Source: Fonticella tunisiensis
GTDB lineage: Bacteria; Bacillota; Clostridia; Clostridiales; Caloramatoraceae
Direction: 5' to 3'
DNA length: 64,000 nucleotides
Assembly: GCF_004364155.1 (NCBI RefSeq)
Contig: NZ_SOAZ01000004.1
Span: forward strand, 117,264-181,263
The notes below the pieces were generated by a model that searched no databases, was not told where the DNA came from, and saw nothing but the letters and a program-made list of their open reading frames with translations. Shown here in pieces: positions 7,877 to 16,653 of the stretch (position 1 is the stretch's first letter; each line of letters opens with the position of its first letter). The translations under genes were made by a program, and so were the position numbers.

Positions 7877-9724
7877 ATGATTAAAAAACTTTTCGACATA
7901 CTAATTGGCAAACCATTACCTAATGAACAAACATCCAGTGAAAAGTATAATATTCCTTTTGGACTGGCTGTTATGGCAAGCGATGCAATTTCTTCAGTAG
8001 CTTATGCTGCGGAAGAAATTCTTATTGTTCTCATAGGAACAATAGGGTTAATGTCATACACATGGCTTGGATGGATATCCTTGGCTATTATAGGCTTGTT
8101 ATTTATACTTACCATATCCTATATACAGATTATAAAAGCCTATCCTCATGGCGGGGGAGCATATATAGTTGCAAAGGAAAACATTGGGATAAGATCGGGT
8201 TTAATTGCTGCAGCTTCCCTGTTGATTGATTATATACTCACTGTGGCTGTTAGCGCCAGTGCAGGAGTTGCGGCAATAATATCTGCATTTCCTAATTTAA
8301 GCCAATATAAAGTAGAACTAGTTGTAGGGCTAATTATTATACTAACTATTTTAAATTTGAGAGGTATAAGTGAATCATCAAGGATTTTTAGTGTACCAAC
8401 TTATTTATTCATAATCAGTATGATTATTATGATAATTTATGGAATGATAAAATATACAATTTACGGAGCTCCAGCCCCAATGATAAATGAACAGATTAAG
8501 GCAACTGGAGAGTTAAGTTTGTTTTTAATTCTCAGGGCATTTTCGTCAGGATGTTCAGCCCTGACAGGGTTAGAGGCAGTAAGTAACTCCGTTCCTAATT
8601 TCAAAGAACCAAGCCAAAAAAATGCTAAAATCGTTATGATACTGTTATCTTCCTTGATCCTTTTTATCTTTGGTGGAACTTCCTTACTTGCAAGGTTCTA
8701 CCATGCAATTCCAGTGGGCTATCCTACCGTCGTTGCTCAAATAGCTTATGGGGTTTTTGGTAGGACTTTTATGTTCTATGTAGTTCAATTTACTACTGCC
8801 ATCATATTAATTATGGCTTGCAATACAGCTTTTACAGGTTTTCCAATGTTAATGTATGTAATTGCTCGAGATGGTTTTGCTCCAAGACAATTTACCATAA
8901 AGGGAAAGAGATTAAGCCTATCAGTAGGGATAGTGGTTCTGGCTTTAGTTGCTTGTCTGCTAGTTGTGATATTTAATGCTACAACCCATAGGTTAATTCC
9001 ATTATATTCAGTAGGTGTTTTTCTATCCTTTACCCTGGCTCAAATAGGAATGGTTATTAATTGGAGAAAAAGCAGGGAAAAGGGATGGAAAAAGCGTGTT
9101 ACTATAAATGGAATAGGTGCAGGCATTACAATATTAACAACTTTAATTATTGTATTTGAGAAGTTTTCTGAAGGTGCCTGGATAGTAACGGTGCTTATAC
9201 CAGTAATTGTACTTTCCATGATATCGATTAAAAAACATTATGATGTTGTAGCTGATATGTTAAGAATTAGTAAGGAAGATTTAGCTAAAATAAACCTGAA
9301 TAGTAAGGTTAACCACATAATGATAGTTCCCATTGCCAGTTTAAATAAAGCTGCAATAAACGCTCTGCAATATGCTAGAAGCATTACTGACAATGTGATA
9401 GCTATTAATATTTCAACGGACCTGCAGGCTTTAGACAAATTAAAGTCTAGATGGTCAGAATTAAATACTGATATAGCCCTTGTTGCTAAATATTCTCCAT
9501 ATAGAGCTATATTGACACCGCTGTTAAAATATATAAATGATATAGCAAATGCAGCAGGGGAAGGCAACAGGATAACGGTTGTTTTACCGGAATTTATAAC
9601 TCATAAGTGGTGGGGGCAGCTACTGCACAATCATACTAGCTTTTTTATTAGGGAAACCCTGTTAAGAAATGAAAATGTTGTAGTTTCAACCTATCCATAC
9701 CATTTAAAAGACGATGAAATATAA
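7877..9724 (+). CDS. KimA-like APC superfamily permease (possible potassium importer)
   Basis: 615 residues with about 12 membrane segments (residues 25-440) and a C-terminal cytosolic domain of about 150 residues. The N-terminus (LFDILIGKPLP...ASDAISSVAYAAEEIL) matches the KimA/YdaO branch of APC permeases, whose Bacillus members import K+. The length is near that of B. subtilis KimA. A neutral annotation is APC amino-acid/cation permease. The substrate is inferred from similarity. The gene is monocistronic, with its own promoter and terminator. Confidence 0.75.
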   Translation: MIKKLFDILIGKPLPNEQTSSEKYNIPFGLAVMASDAISSVAYAAEEILIVLIGTIGLMSYTWLGWISLAIIGLLFILTISYIQIIKAYPHGGGAYIVAKENIGIRSGLIAAASLLIDYILTVAVSASAGVAAIISAFPNLSQYKVELVVGLIIILTILNLRGISESSRIFSVPTYLFIISMIIMIIYGMIKYTIYGAPAPMINEQIKATGELSLFLILRAFSSGCSALTGLEAVSNSVPNFKEPSQKNAKIVMILLSSLILFIFGGTSLLARFYHAIPVGYPTVVAQIAYGVFGRTFMFYVVQFTTAIILIMACNTAFTGFPMLMYVIARDGFAPRQFTIKGKRLSLSVGIVVLALVACLLVVIFNATTHRLIPLYSVGVFLSFTLAQIGMVINWRKSREKGWKKRVTINGIGAGITILTTLIIVFEKFSEGAWIVTVLIPVIVLSMISIKKHYDVVADMLRISKEDLAKINLNSKVNHIMIVPIASLNKAAINALQYARSITDNVIAINISTDLQALDKLKSRWSELNTDIALVAKYSPYRAILTPLLKYINDIANAAGEGNRITVVLPEFITHKWWGQLLHNHTSFFIRETLLRNENVVVSTYPYHLKDDEI

Positions 9725-9738
9725 ACAGCATAAACAAC

Positions 9739-9775
9739 AAAAGCGCCAATTCCTTAGGAGGGATTGGCGCTTTTT
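9739..9775 (+). terminator. Terminator after KimA-like gene
   Basis: aaaagcgccaat/attggcgcttttt stem of 12 bp with T-run. Confidence 0.92.
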
Positions 9776-9982
9776 CATAAATTTATTGTAAAATACGGAA
9801 TACAGTCATATAATTGAGGAAAGCAGCGCTGTTTTTATAATATTTATGCACAAAATGGGCTGCGCAGCAATAGTAACACAGGATGAGCCTCCGTGTCCAT
9901 CCGTTAGCCTTTGGTGGGGGAAGTGCTGATATTCAAGGCAAATTTAGATTTAATTATAAGGAACATTGGGGGGAATAAAAAA

Positions 9983-10546
9983 ATGAAAACATGTGTTTAT
10001 TTTGTACGACATGCTGAGCCAGACTTTTCAATAAAGGATGACTTGATTCGTCCCCTGTCGGAAAAAGGGATTGCGGATTCTAAGAGAGTTACACGGGCGT
10101 TAATGGATAAAAACATTACAGCGATATACTCCAGTCCCTTTAAGAGGGCTATAGATACTATAAAGGATTTTGCCTGCAATGCTGGATTGGAAATTATAAC
10201 TGTAAACGATTTTCGTGAGCGCCGAGTAGGGGAGTGGGTAGAGGATTTTAAAGCCTTCTCTAAAAAACAGTGGGATGATTTTGATTTTAAACTTTCTGGA
10301 GGAGAATCCCTGAGGGAAGTTCAGAAGCGAAATATCTCCGCACTTTTTGATGTAATAAGGAATAATCAAGGGAAAAGTGTGGCCATTGGAACACATGGGA
10401 CTGCATTAAGTGCAATCATAAACTATTTCAACCCTGATTTTGGATATGACGATTTCTGGAGTATTGTTGATAAAATGCCATATATACTATGCTTTAAATT
10501 CAATGATATTGAGCTTGAATCCATAGAAGAAATTGAAATTAAATGA
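9983..10546 (+). CDS. Histidine phosphatase family protein (phosphoglycerate-mutase-like)
   Basis: 187 residues from the ATG at 9983 (MKTCVYFVRHAEPDFS), preceded by ggggggaat. The frame is open upstream to 9911, but the catalytic RHAEP motif belongs at the N-terminus, so the later start is chosen. The second half has YSSPFKRAIDT with the conserved Arg, ERRVGEW with the acidic residue, and VAIGTHGTAL with the second catalytic His. The substrate is unknown. The family includes cofactor-dependent phosphoglycerate mutases, the CobC phosphatase and broad phosphatases. A terminator follows. Confidence 0.88.
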   Translation: MKTCVYFVRHAEPDFSIKDDLIRPLSEKGIADSKRVTRALMDKNITAIYSSPFKRAIDTIKDFACNAGLEIITVNDFRERRVGEWVEDFKAFSKKQWDDFDFKLSGGESLREVQKRNISALFDVIRNNQGKSVAIGTHGTALSAIINYFNPDFGYDDFWSIVDKMPYILCFKFNDIELESIEEIEIK

Positions 10547-10555
10547 TAAATTGGG

Positions 10556-10601
10556 TACCTGCAGCTTGCTTTAAGATAATCTGCAGGTATTTTGCTTTTT
10601 T
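10556..10601 (+). terminator. Terminator after histidine phosphatase gene
   Basis: TACCTGCAG (10556-10564) pairs with CTGCAGGTA (10581-10589), with a T-rich tail. Confidence 0.8.
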
Positions 10602-10696
10602 GAGACAATCACATATCTTCCACATCGTTAATATTATATTAATATTTAATGGTTTAACCTTCTTTCGGAGGGTATCATGTTCTGGGGGGAAGATAT

Positions 10697-11182
10697 GTGA
10701 CAACCTTAATTCTCTATGGTTCAGCAATTTTGCTGCTTATAATATCACATATAAAGGATAAGGGTAAAACACGACAAGCACTTAAAGGGGCATGGAAATT
10801 CCTGGAGAACATGATGCCCCAGTTCCTTGGAATAATCCTTGTAGTTGGCCTGATGCTGGCTGTTCTAAAGCCTGAGGTTATATCCAATATAATAGGAAGT
10901 AAATCAGGCATCTTTGGGGTTTTCGTTTCAGCGGCAGTAGGTTCCATAACCCTGATGCCAACCTTTGTGGCTTTTCAAACGGCGGATATGCTTTTAAAAA
11001 ATGGTGCAGGCTATGCACAGGTGGCTGCCTTGATATCAACTCTGACTCTTGTTGGATTAGCTACTTTTCCGCTGGAGGCCAAATATATAGGAAAAAGAGC
11101 AGCCTTTTATAGAAATTTCATAGCTTTTCTTTTTTCCTTCATTGTAGCCTTTGTCGTTGAGAAGGTGATGGGTATATTATGA
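10697..11182 (+). CDS. Half-size permease, subunit 1 (YraQ/DUF318-like or Gate-domain)
   Basis: 161 residues with four or five membrane segments. Start is GTG at 10697 after ggggggaagat. The central GSITLMPTFVAFQTADMLLKNG segment is arranged like the Gly/Pro/small-residue signature of YraQ/ArsP-type permeases: a re-entrant small-residue motif followed by a charged LL-G turn. It could also be called a nucleoside-recognition (Gate) protein. It overlaps the next gene by 4 bases and that gene is a second, similar half, so the pair probably makes one transporter. Substrate unknown. Confidence 0.6.
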   Translation: MTTLILYGSAILLLIISHIKDKGKTRQALKGAWKFLENMMPQFLGIILVVGLMLAVLKPEVISNIIGSKSGIFGVFVSAAVGSITLMPTFVAFQTADMLLKNGAGYAQVAALISTLTLVGLATFPLEAKYIGKRAAFYRNFIAFLFSFIVAFVVEKVMGIL

Positions 11183-11724
11183 TTAAAAAAATTGCAAAGA
11201 GATATTCCTTTTTTATATGGATGCTAATTATCACTTTAATAATTACTGCTTTCAACAGAGAAATAGGCCTTAAAAGCTTTAGCATTGCAGGCTCAAGCTT
11301 TAAACAGATGATATCTGTTGTTCCCCCAGTTATGGTGCTTCTTGGGCTTATGGATATTTGGGTGCCGAGGGAGACGATGATGAAGTACATGGGAGAGGAT
11401 TCCGGAATTTTAGGAATTGCCATTGCGATGTTAATAGGTTCCCTTGCCGCAGGGCCAATGTATGCTGCCTTTCCCTTTACAGAGGTGCTTTTAAGGAAGG
11501 GTGTTAAGTTCAGCAACATAATAATATTCATGGGCGCATGGTGCGTAACCAAGATACCCACCTTTATATTTGAGCTTACGGCACTTGGGTTTCAATTTAC
11601 ATTTACAAGGCTTCTTGTAGATTTGCCGGGGATAATAATAATGGGATATCTTGTTGAATGGGTGGTAGGTGAAAAAGAGCTGGAGGATATTTGTCTGAAG
11701 GCAGAAAAAAGGGCTAATGCATAG
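11179..11724 (+). CDS. Half-size permease, subunit 2 (YraQ/DUF318-like or Gate-domain)
   Basis: 181 residues with four or five membrane segments. Translation is coupled to the first subunit through an ATGA overlap. A block in the middle (MLIGSLAAGPMYAAFPFTEV) mirrors the small-residue motif of its partner, as expected for two halves of an inverted-repeat transporter. The C-terminus is a short charged cytoplasmic tail. The function of the pair is unknown. Confidence 0.6.
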   Translation: MIKKIAKRYSFFIWMLIITLIITAFNREIGLKSFSIAGSSFKQMISVVPPVMVLLGLMDIWVPRETMMKYMGEDSGILGIAIAMLIGSLAAGPMYAAFPFTEVLLRKGVKFSNIIIFMGAWCVTKIPTFIFELTALGFQFTFTRLLVDLPGIIIMGYLVEWVVGEKELEDICLKAEKRANA

Positions 11725-11802
11725 TGAATTAAAATAAATAATGAATCGCCCATGTAAATTCCTCTAAAAGCCTCCAATTTATATACTGAGGAGGTGAGGG
11801 AT

Positions 11803-11958
11803 GTGGAGGAATTGTTGGGTCAGGTTTCAAATATCGGCTTTCCAATAGCCCTCTCAATCTATCTTCTAGTAAGACTTGAAGGTAAGCTTGAAAGGCTTTC
11901 GGAGAGCATAATTGAACTTTCAAAGACAATCAACTCCATGAACAACAGCCCCAAATAA
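11803..11958 (+). CDS. YvrJ family small protein
   Basis: 51 residues starting at GTG 11803 (VEELLGQVSNIGFP), after gaggaggtgaggg. One hydrophobic segment (SNIGFPIALSIYLLVRLE) is followed by an amphipathic helix (LERLSESIIELSKTI), the classic YvrJ layout. YvrJ genes often sit beside DUF1659/DUF2922 genes, but here the pair is 4 kb away. Function unknown. The gene is followed at once by a strong terminator. Confidence 0.85.
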   Translation: MEELLGQVSNIGFPIALSIYLLVRLEGKLERLSESIIELSKTINSMNNSPK

Positions 11959-11985
11959 AAGGATGCTTCAAAGCATCCTTTTTTA
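11957..11985 (+). terminator. Terminator after yvrJ-like gene
   Basis: aaaaggatgctt/aagcatcctttttt, a perfect stem with T-run. Confidence 0.92.
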
Positions 11986-12032
11986 TTGAATTAGATATTA
12001 TACATATATTTATTTTTAATTATTCTTAAGAA

Positions 12033-12062
12033 TTGACACGAACATATGTTCGGTTATATAAT
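12033..12062 (+). promoter_or_regulatory. Sigma-A promoter with embedded LexA (SOS) box
   Basis: TTGACA (12033-12038), 18-base spacer, TATAAT (12057-12062). The spacer contains the perfect palindrome CGAACATATGTTCG (12039-12052), which fits the Gram-positive LexA/DinR consensus CGAACRNRYGTTYC. LexA bound here would block RNA polymerase, so the downstream genes should be induced by DNA damage. Confidence 0.88.
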
Positions 12063-12072
12063 GTATTTAAAT

Positions 12073-12129
12073 TATCCTGGCTTACAGAGCTTTTATAGGT
12101 GTGGTATTAGCGACTAAAAGTCCAGGATA
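12073..12129 (+). other. Structured 5' leader after the LexA promoter
   Basis: The outer stem TATCCTGG (12073-12080) with CCAGGATA (12122-12129) encloses an inner stem formed by gctttta and taaaagt around a 19-base loop. It is not a riboswitch class I recognise, and no T-run follows, so it is not a terminator. Confidence 0.5.
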
Positions 12130-12152
12130 AAATACAGGTTGGGGGTTGAAAA

Positions 12153-12692
12153 ATGATTTACTGTTTAATTCCTGAATATATAGAAGGTACAGGAGACTGC
12201 TGCATCCTCTATGGTACAGAGGGGGAAGAAATACAAAGGAAGAAAATAAATTCATCATTAAAGGATTTATTTAATGATAAATGCCTCGATATGAGAACTG
12301 TAAAGCATAAATCTTCGAAACTTTTAGGCCAGAGGAATTTAATTCCCCTTTACCTTGGAAGGGATGAAATTCTCATACCCGTTAAGGTTAGAAAGCCAAG
12401 GGTTCACAGGGACACGGGCTATGGATACGTTAATTTTTATGCAATTAATAATATCAATGAAGAGACAATTCTTCTTAAAAACAATAAAGAAATATTTTTT
12501 TGCGAAGGTAAAAGAAGGATTATAAAAAGGATTAAAATGGCAAGAATTATAGAAGAAGCATTTAAAAGCTCATTATGCAGGGAGATGGCCCTGGATTATT
12601 TAAGTATCCCTGCCACAAAGGAGGATATATCTTTAATATTAAGGCAAATTGAAGAAATTAAAAGAACGATGGAGAGAATGATGTTGTTGTGA
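12153..12692 (+). CDS. ComK-like protein (tentative), first gene of SOS/competence-type operon
   Basis: 179 residues; start ATG after gggggttgaaaa. A beta-rich N-terminal half is followed by a helical C-terminus ending in a coiled coil (SLILRQIEEIKRTMERM). The middle block, with a conserved Gly-Arg/Pro strand pattern, then an aromatic YGYVNF strand and a KNNKEIFF strand, is arranged like the ComK fold of Bacillus: a hydrophobic FPT-type strand, then W-I-x-x-H, then a strand-turn with NG. Identity is low and I cannot confirm it. The position ahead of recD2, comFA and comFC fits a competence or DNA-processing regulator. The LexA-box promoter lies about 90 bases upstream. Confidence 0.45.
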   Translation: MIYCLIPEYIEGTGDCCILYGTEGEEIQRKKINSSLKDLFNDKCLDMRTVKHKSSKLLGQRNLIPLYLGRDEILIPVKVRKPRVHRDTGYGYVNFYAINNINEETILLKNNKEIFFCEGKRRIIKRIKMARIIEEAFKSSLCREMALDYLSIPATKEDISLILRQIEEIKRTMERMMLL

Positions 12693-12730
12693 TATAATTC
12701 TTCCTAGATGATAAAATGGGAGAGATTGTA

Positions 12731-14974
12731 ATGGTTGAAATAGAGGGTACAGTTGAGCATATAGTCTTCAGAAACGAAGAAAATGGATATACAGTAGCTA
12801 AAATTAAATACAACAAGGATTTAATCTCAGTAGTTGGCTATATGCCATTTTTAAATGAGGGCCAGAGGGTTAAAATTCAGGGAGAATGGACGCTTCATCA
12901 GACCTTCGGGCAGCAGATAAAGGTTGAAAGCTGCGAGGAGATAATGCCTGCAACTGTTGAGGGAGTTGAAAAGTACCTTGCATCGGGGCTTATTCCCGGA
13001 ATAGGACCCGTAACTGCCAGAAAGATAGTTGAAAAGTTCGGAGTAGATGCCCTTGATATTATGGAGATGAACCCCGAGAGGCTTACGGAGGTTGAGGGTA
13101 TAGGTGAGAAGAAGGCGGCAAAAATTGCCGAGGCCTTTCAGGAGCAGAGGGAGCTCAGGCAAGTTATGGTTTTTCTCCAGAGCTATGGGATAACAGCAAC
13201 CTATGCAATTAAGATATATAAAAAATATGGACAGAACACGATAAAGACCGTTAAGGAAAACCCATATAGGCTCTGCGACGACATATCTGGAATAGGTTTT
13301 AAGACGGCAGACAAGATAGCCCGAAACCTGGGAGTAGATCCATCCTCACTCTCAAGAGTCATGGCAGGTATAAAATATGTACTGAACCTGAGCACGTCTA
13401 ACGGCCACGTTTACCTTCCAAGGCTTATGCTTCTTGATGAATGTGCAAGGCTTTTAAACGTCCCTCCGGACCTCGTGGAGGATGCCCTAATCAGCCTTTC
13501 TGCATCAAAGCAGGTTGTAATTGAACAGGTGGATGGTGAACAGGTGGTTTACCTTAATTCCTTTTATTATTCTGAACTCGGTGTTGCCAAACGGCTTATA
13601 GAGCTTTCGCTTCAAAAGGTGAGGGAAAATTTCGACACAATAGAGGAGGAAATAAAGGAATACGAGGATGAAAACGACATAACCTTTGCTGAGGAACAAA
13701 AATTGGCAATAATGGAAGGGGTTAAAAATGGCGTATGTGTCATAACCGGGGGTCCTGGAACGGGAAAGACGACAATAATTAAATGTATAATAAAGATATT
13801 TGAAAAGAGGGGAATGCACATAGTTCTTGCGGCTCCAACGGGAAGGGCTGCAAAGAGGATAACGGAGACAACCGGCTATGAAGCTAAAACCATTCACAGG
13901 CTCCTTGAAATGGAGTTTATGCCTGACGAACATGGAAATGTATTTGCAAAGGATGAAGGGGATCCAATTGAAACCGATGTAATCATAATAGATGAGGCAT
14001 CGATGGTTGACATACTTCTCATGAACAGCCTCCTTAAGGCTGTGGCACCATCTACAAGGCTTATAATAGTAGGTGACGTTGATCAGCTTCCATCCGTGGG
14101 CCCCGGAAACGTATTAAGGGACATAATAGAGAGCCGTGCAATAAGCGTCGTAAGGCTCAACAGGATTTTCAGGCAGTCCGATGAGAGCCTTATAACTCTA
14201 AACGCACACAAAATAAACAACGGTGAAATGCCTATACTAAACGACAGAGAAAAGGACTTTTTCTTTATACAGAAGAACAATCCGCAGCTTATAGTTGAGG
14301 AGATACTGGAGCTTGTAAGCAGGCGACTTCCCGCCTTTAAAAACAGGTTTGATCCAATGAAGGATATTCAGGTGCTTTCCCCTATGAGAAAGGGAGAGAC
14401 CGGGATATATAACCTCAATGTGAGGCTTCAAAACATTTTAAATCCTCCTTCTCAAGATAAAAAAGAAAAGAGCTTCAGGGATTATGTCTTTAGAGAAGGG
14501 GATAAGGTTATGCAGATAAAAAACAACTACAACATTGAGTGGACATCGGTGGATGGCTTAGAGGTTGTAAAGGGAACAGGAGTTTATAATGGAGATATAG
14601 GTTATATCGATGAGATAGATGAAGAGAATCAGACAGTGACAGTAATATTTGATGATAAAAAGGTTGTTTATGATTTTACAAGCCTTGATGAGCTTGAGCT
14701 TGCCTATGGAATTACAATTCATAAAAGCCAGGGAAGTGAGTTTCCCGTTGTTGTAATTCCTGTAACCTACGGTCCTCCAATGCTTATGGCAAGAAACCTT
14801 ATATATACGGGGGTTACCAGGGCTAAAAAGCTTGTGATACTTGTTGGTATGCGACAGGCACTTCTAAACATGATAAATAATAATACAATAATACAGAGAT
14901 ATTCAGGCCTCAGGGAGAGAATTACAAGCTATGTCAATTTGATATCGGCTTCGCAAAGGGAAATGGGTGATTGA
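12731..14974 (+). CDS. recD2: ATP-dependent DNA helicase RecD2
   Basis: 747 residues from the ATG at 12731 (MVEIEGTVEHIVFRNEENGY), with gggagag upstream. The in-frame ATG at 12716 lies on that site. Order: N-terminal OB-fold (about 1-80), two helix-hairpin-helix repeats (GLIPGIGPVTARKI, EGIGEKKAAKI), then the SF1B helicase core with Walker A GGPGTGKTT near residue 340, Walker B IIIDEAS near 419, and the UvrD-like C-terminal domain with TIHKSQGSEF. All motifs are intact. RecD2 is a 5'-3' helicase in repair and recombination outside RecBCD. It overlaps or abuts its neighbours, which places it in the LexA-box operon. Confidence 0.96.
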   Translation: MVEIEGTVEHIVFRNEENGYTVAKIKYNKDLISVVGYMPFLNEGQRVKIQGEWTLHQTFGQQIKVESCEEIMPATVEGVEKYLASGLIPGIGPVTARKIVEKFGVDALDIMEMNPERLTEVEGIGEKKAAKIAEAFQEQRELRQVMVFLQSYGITATYAIKIYKKYGQNTIKTVKENPYRLCDDISGIGFKTADKIARNLGVDPSSLSRVMAGIKYVLNLSTSNGHVYLPRLMLLDECARLLNVPPDLVEDALISLSASKQVVIEQVDGEQVVYLNSFYYSELGVAKRLIELSLQKVRENFDTIEEEIKEYEDENDITFAEEQKLAIMEGVKNGVCVITGGPGTGKTTIIKCIIKIFEKRGMHIVLAAPTGRAAKRITETTGYEAKTIHRLLEMEFMPDEHGNVFAKDEGDPIETDVIIIDEASMVDILLMNSLLKAVAPSTRLIIVGDVDQLPSVGPGNVLRDIIESRAISVVRLNRIFRQSDESLITLNAHKINNGEMPILNDREKDFFFIQKNNPQLIVEEILELVSRRLPAFKNRFDPMKDIQVLSPMRKGETGIYNLNVRLQNILNPPSQDKKEKSFRDYVFREGDKVMQIKNNYNIEWTSVDGLEVVKGTGVYNGDIGYIDEIDEENQTVTVIFDDKKVVYDFTSLDELELAYGITIHKSQGSEFPVVVIPVTYGPPMLMARNLIYTGVTRAKKLVILVGMRQALLNMINNNTIIQRYSGLRERITSYVNLISASQREMGD

Positions 14975-15015
14975 AAGTAAGCATATTTTATTGTGCCTTA
15001 AAGGGGAGTGTAAAC

Positions 15016-16653
15016 ATGGATGTTGTTATATATAGGGCAAAGGGAAGCGGTGGATACCTTTACGATATGTCATTAAATCCCCGGGTGGATTATGAGATAT
15101 TGAAAAGAACAAGAAAAATAAACAGAATGGACATCATCTCCGATCCTATTCCCTTTGAAAAGGGCGAAGAGTTATTGAGAAGGATATATGGCAAGTCATC
15201 AATTTTAGGAAGGATAGTATCATCCGAAAGCCTTTTTATAAACAACATATTTAAAAAACATAACATAAAGAGGGTTGAAATAAGGGTATCCGATGGATTT
15301 ACCCTTCCACCTCTTGAGGATATTTCAAGGGTTGAGGAGTTTATCGTTGGGAAAATCATAACCCTCGACAGGCTTTTGGATTTTCATGATAAAATGAATA
15401 TAAGCTATCATGAAATCACGGATATAATACAGGCACTTTATTGTGAAAGGCGTATAAAGATGGTGCCTGCCGTTAAAAGGATTAGAAACAAAAGGGTATG
15501 TTTTCTGTGCAGCAGGGAAAGCTGTGGAGGCTGCTGCTATGGATTTAAGGATGACGATATACTTCTTTATGCAGCTGATAACTATAACCTTGATACACCC
15601 AGGAGGATAGAAATAAAAAAAAGGAAGCTTTCTGATGTTGTTAAAAATGCCGGGGAAAGGTTTAAGGCCTTTGTAAACTCCAGAAAGGATCTAGCATTTA
15701 TATGGACTGCCCCAAACTCCTTCGAATATGATGTGCTTTTGGAGGGCATTGGAGACGTAATTAGAAAGGGCAGAAAGGTACTTTATATCACATCAAATTC
15801 ACTAATATTTGAAGTTAAAGAAGGTTTGAGAAGTATGCTTAAGGGGGCAAGAATTGACAGCACCGATGGCTTTTTCCAAAACTTCAGGGAGCTTGACGTG
15901 GCAATATGCTCATACAATGATTACCCATGCTTTTACAAGGCCTTTGACCTTGTTATCCTGGATGAGAGATATTCCTTTATCGAGAAGCCCTTGGCCAATA
16001 TTTATTTTTTAGGCGAAAGGGCTGCAAAGGAAAGGGGGAAATTTGTAAACATAACCTGCTGTCCCACTAGAAGCAACAGGAAGATATTTAAAGGCTCACC
16101 CGAGATGATTGAAATACCTGTATCACCAGTTAGAAATCCCATACCAGAACCAAGAATGATAACGTCGAGGTTTTTGGAGGGAAATGACCCGTTCATCCCT
16201 CCCATGGTAATGGATGTTATTAAATGGGCAATGAATCAGAACTCCCGCATAATAATATTCGTACCAGATGAGGAAGGGATCCATAGGATTTATTACTATC
16301 TAACTGCAATGGAGGGTATTGAAAGGGATATCGTTGATATATCAACCGACAGGAAAAAGACTCCCTTTATGGCCTTTAAGAAGGGGGAATGTAAGATATT
16401 GATCTCTACGGACTTCAAGGATACCCTTCATATTATGGAGGATGTTAACGTTATTGTAATGTACAGCAATCACCCTGCATACAGGGTTGATACACTGGTA
16501 AACATGGCGGCAATGGCTGTGATGCACGATAAGAGGAATATCGGGGAGGTTGTTTTTGTCTCATCGGATGAAAGTGAGGCAATGTCCCTGGCAAAATCAA
16601 CCATAAGAGGTTTAAACAAGTTAGCATGGGAGAAGGGTTATATAAAAAGATAG
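15016..16653 (+). CDS. comFA: ComFA-family protein lacking helicase/ATPase motifs
   Basis: 545 residues from the ATG at 15016, with aaggggagtg upstream. A TTG at 14971 is a weaker start. It aligns along its length with ComFA, the late-competence ATPase for DNA uptake. A four-Cys zinc finger (CFLC...CGGCC) lies near 162-174, the IPEPRM strand before the second RecA domain corresponds to LPEPRF in B. subtilis ComFA, and the tail pattern matches. The ATPase residues are gone: the Walker A region reads TAPNSFEYD near 234 where GAGKTE is expected, the DEVD box reads LDERYS near 316, and the QxxGRxGR motif reads NMAAMAV near 496. The frame is uninterrupted, so this is a maintained pseudoenzyme and not a broken gene. 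Next to comFC, as in canonical comF operons. Confidence 0.8.
   Translation: MDVVIYRAKGSGGYLYDMSLNPRVDYEILKRTRKINRMDIISDPIPFEKGEELLRRIYGKSSILGRIVSSESLFINNIFKKHNIKRVEIRVSDGFTLPPLEDISRVEEFIVGKIITLDRLLDFHDKMNISYHEITDIIQALYCERRIKMVPAVKRIRNKRVCFLCSRESCGGCCYGFKDDDILLYAADNYNLDTPRRIEIKKRKLSDVVKNAGERFKAFVNSRKDLAFIWTAPNSFEYDVLLEGIGDVIRKGRKVLYITSNSLIFEVKEGLRSMLKGARIDSTDGFFQNFRELDVAICSYNDYPCFYKAFDLVILDERYSFIEKPLANIYFLGERAAKERGKFVNITCCPTRSNRKIFKGSPEMIEIPVSPVRNPIPEPRMITSRFLEGNDPFIPPMVMDVIKWAMNQNSRIIIFVPDEEGIHRIYYYLTAMEGIERDIVDISTDRKKTPFMAFKKGECKILISTDFKDTLHIMEDVNVIVMYSNHPAYRVDTLVNMAAMAVMHDKRNIGEVVFVSSDESEAMSLAKSTIRGLNKLAWEKGYIKR

Noticed and set aside
11729..11929. 66-codon frame on the minus strand
   Set aside because: It is antisense to the YvrJ gene, which has a strong ribosome-binding site and a family match.
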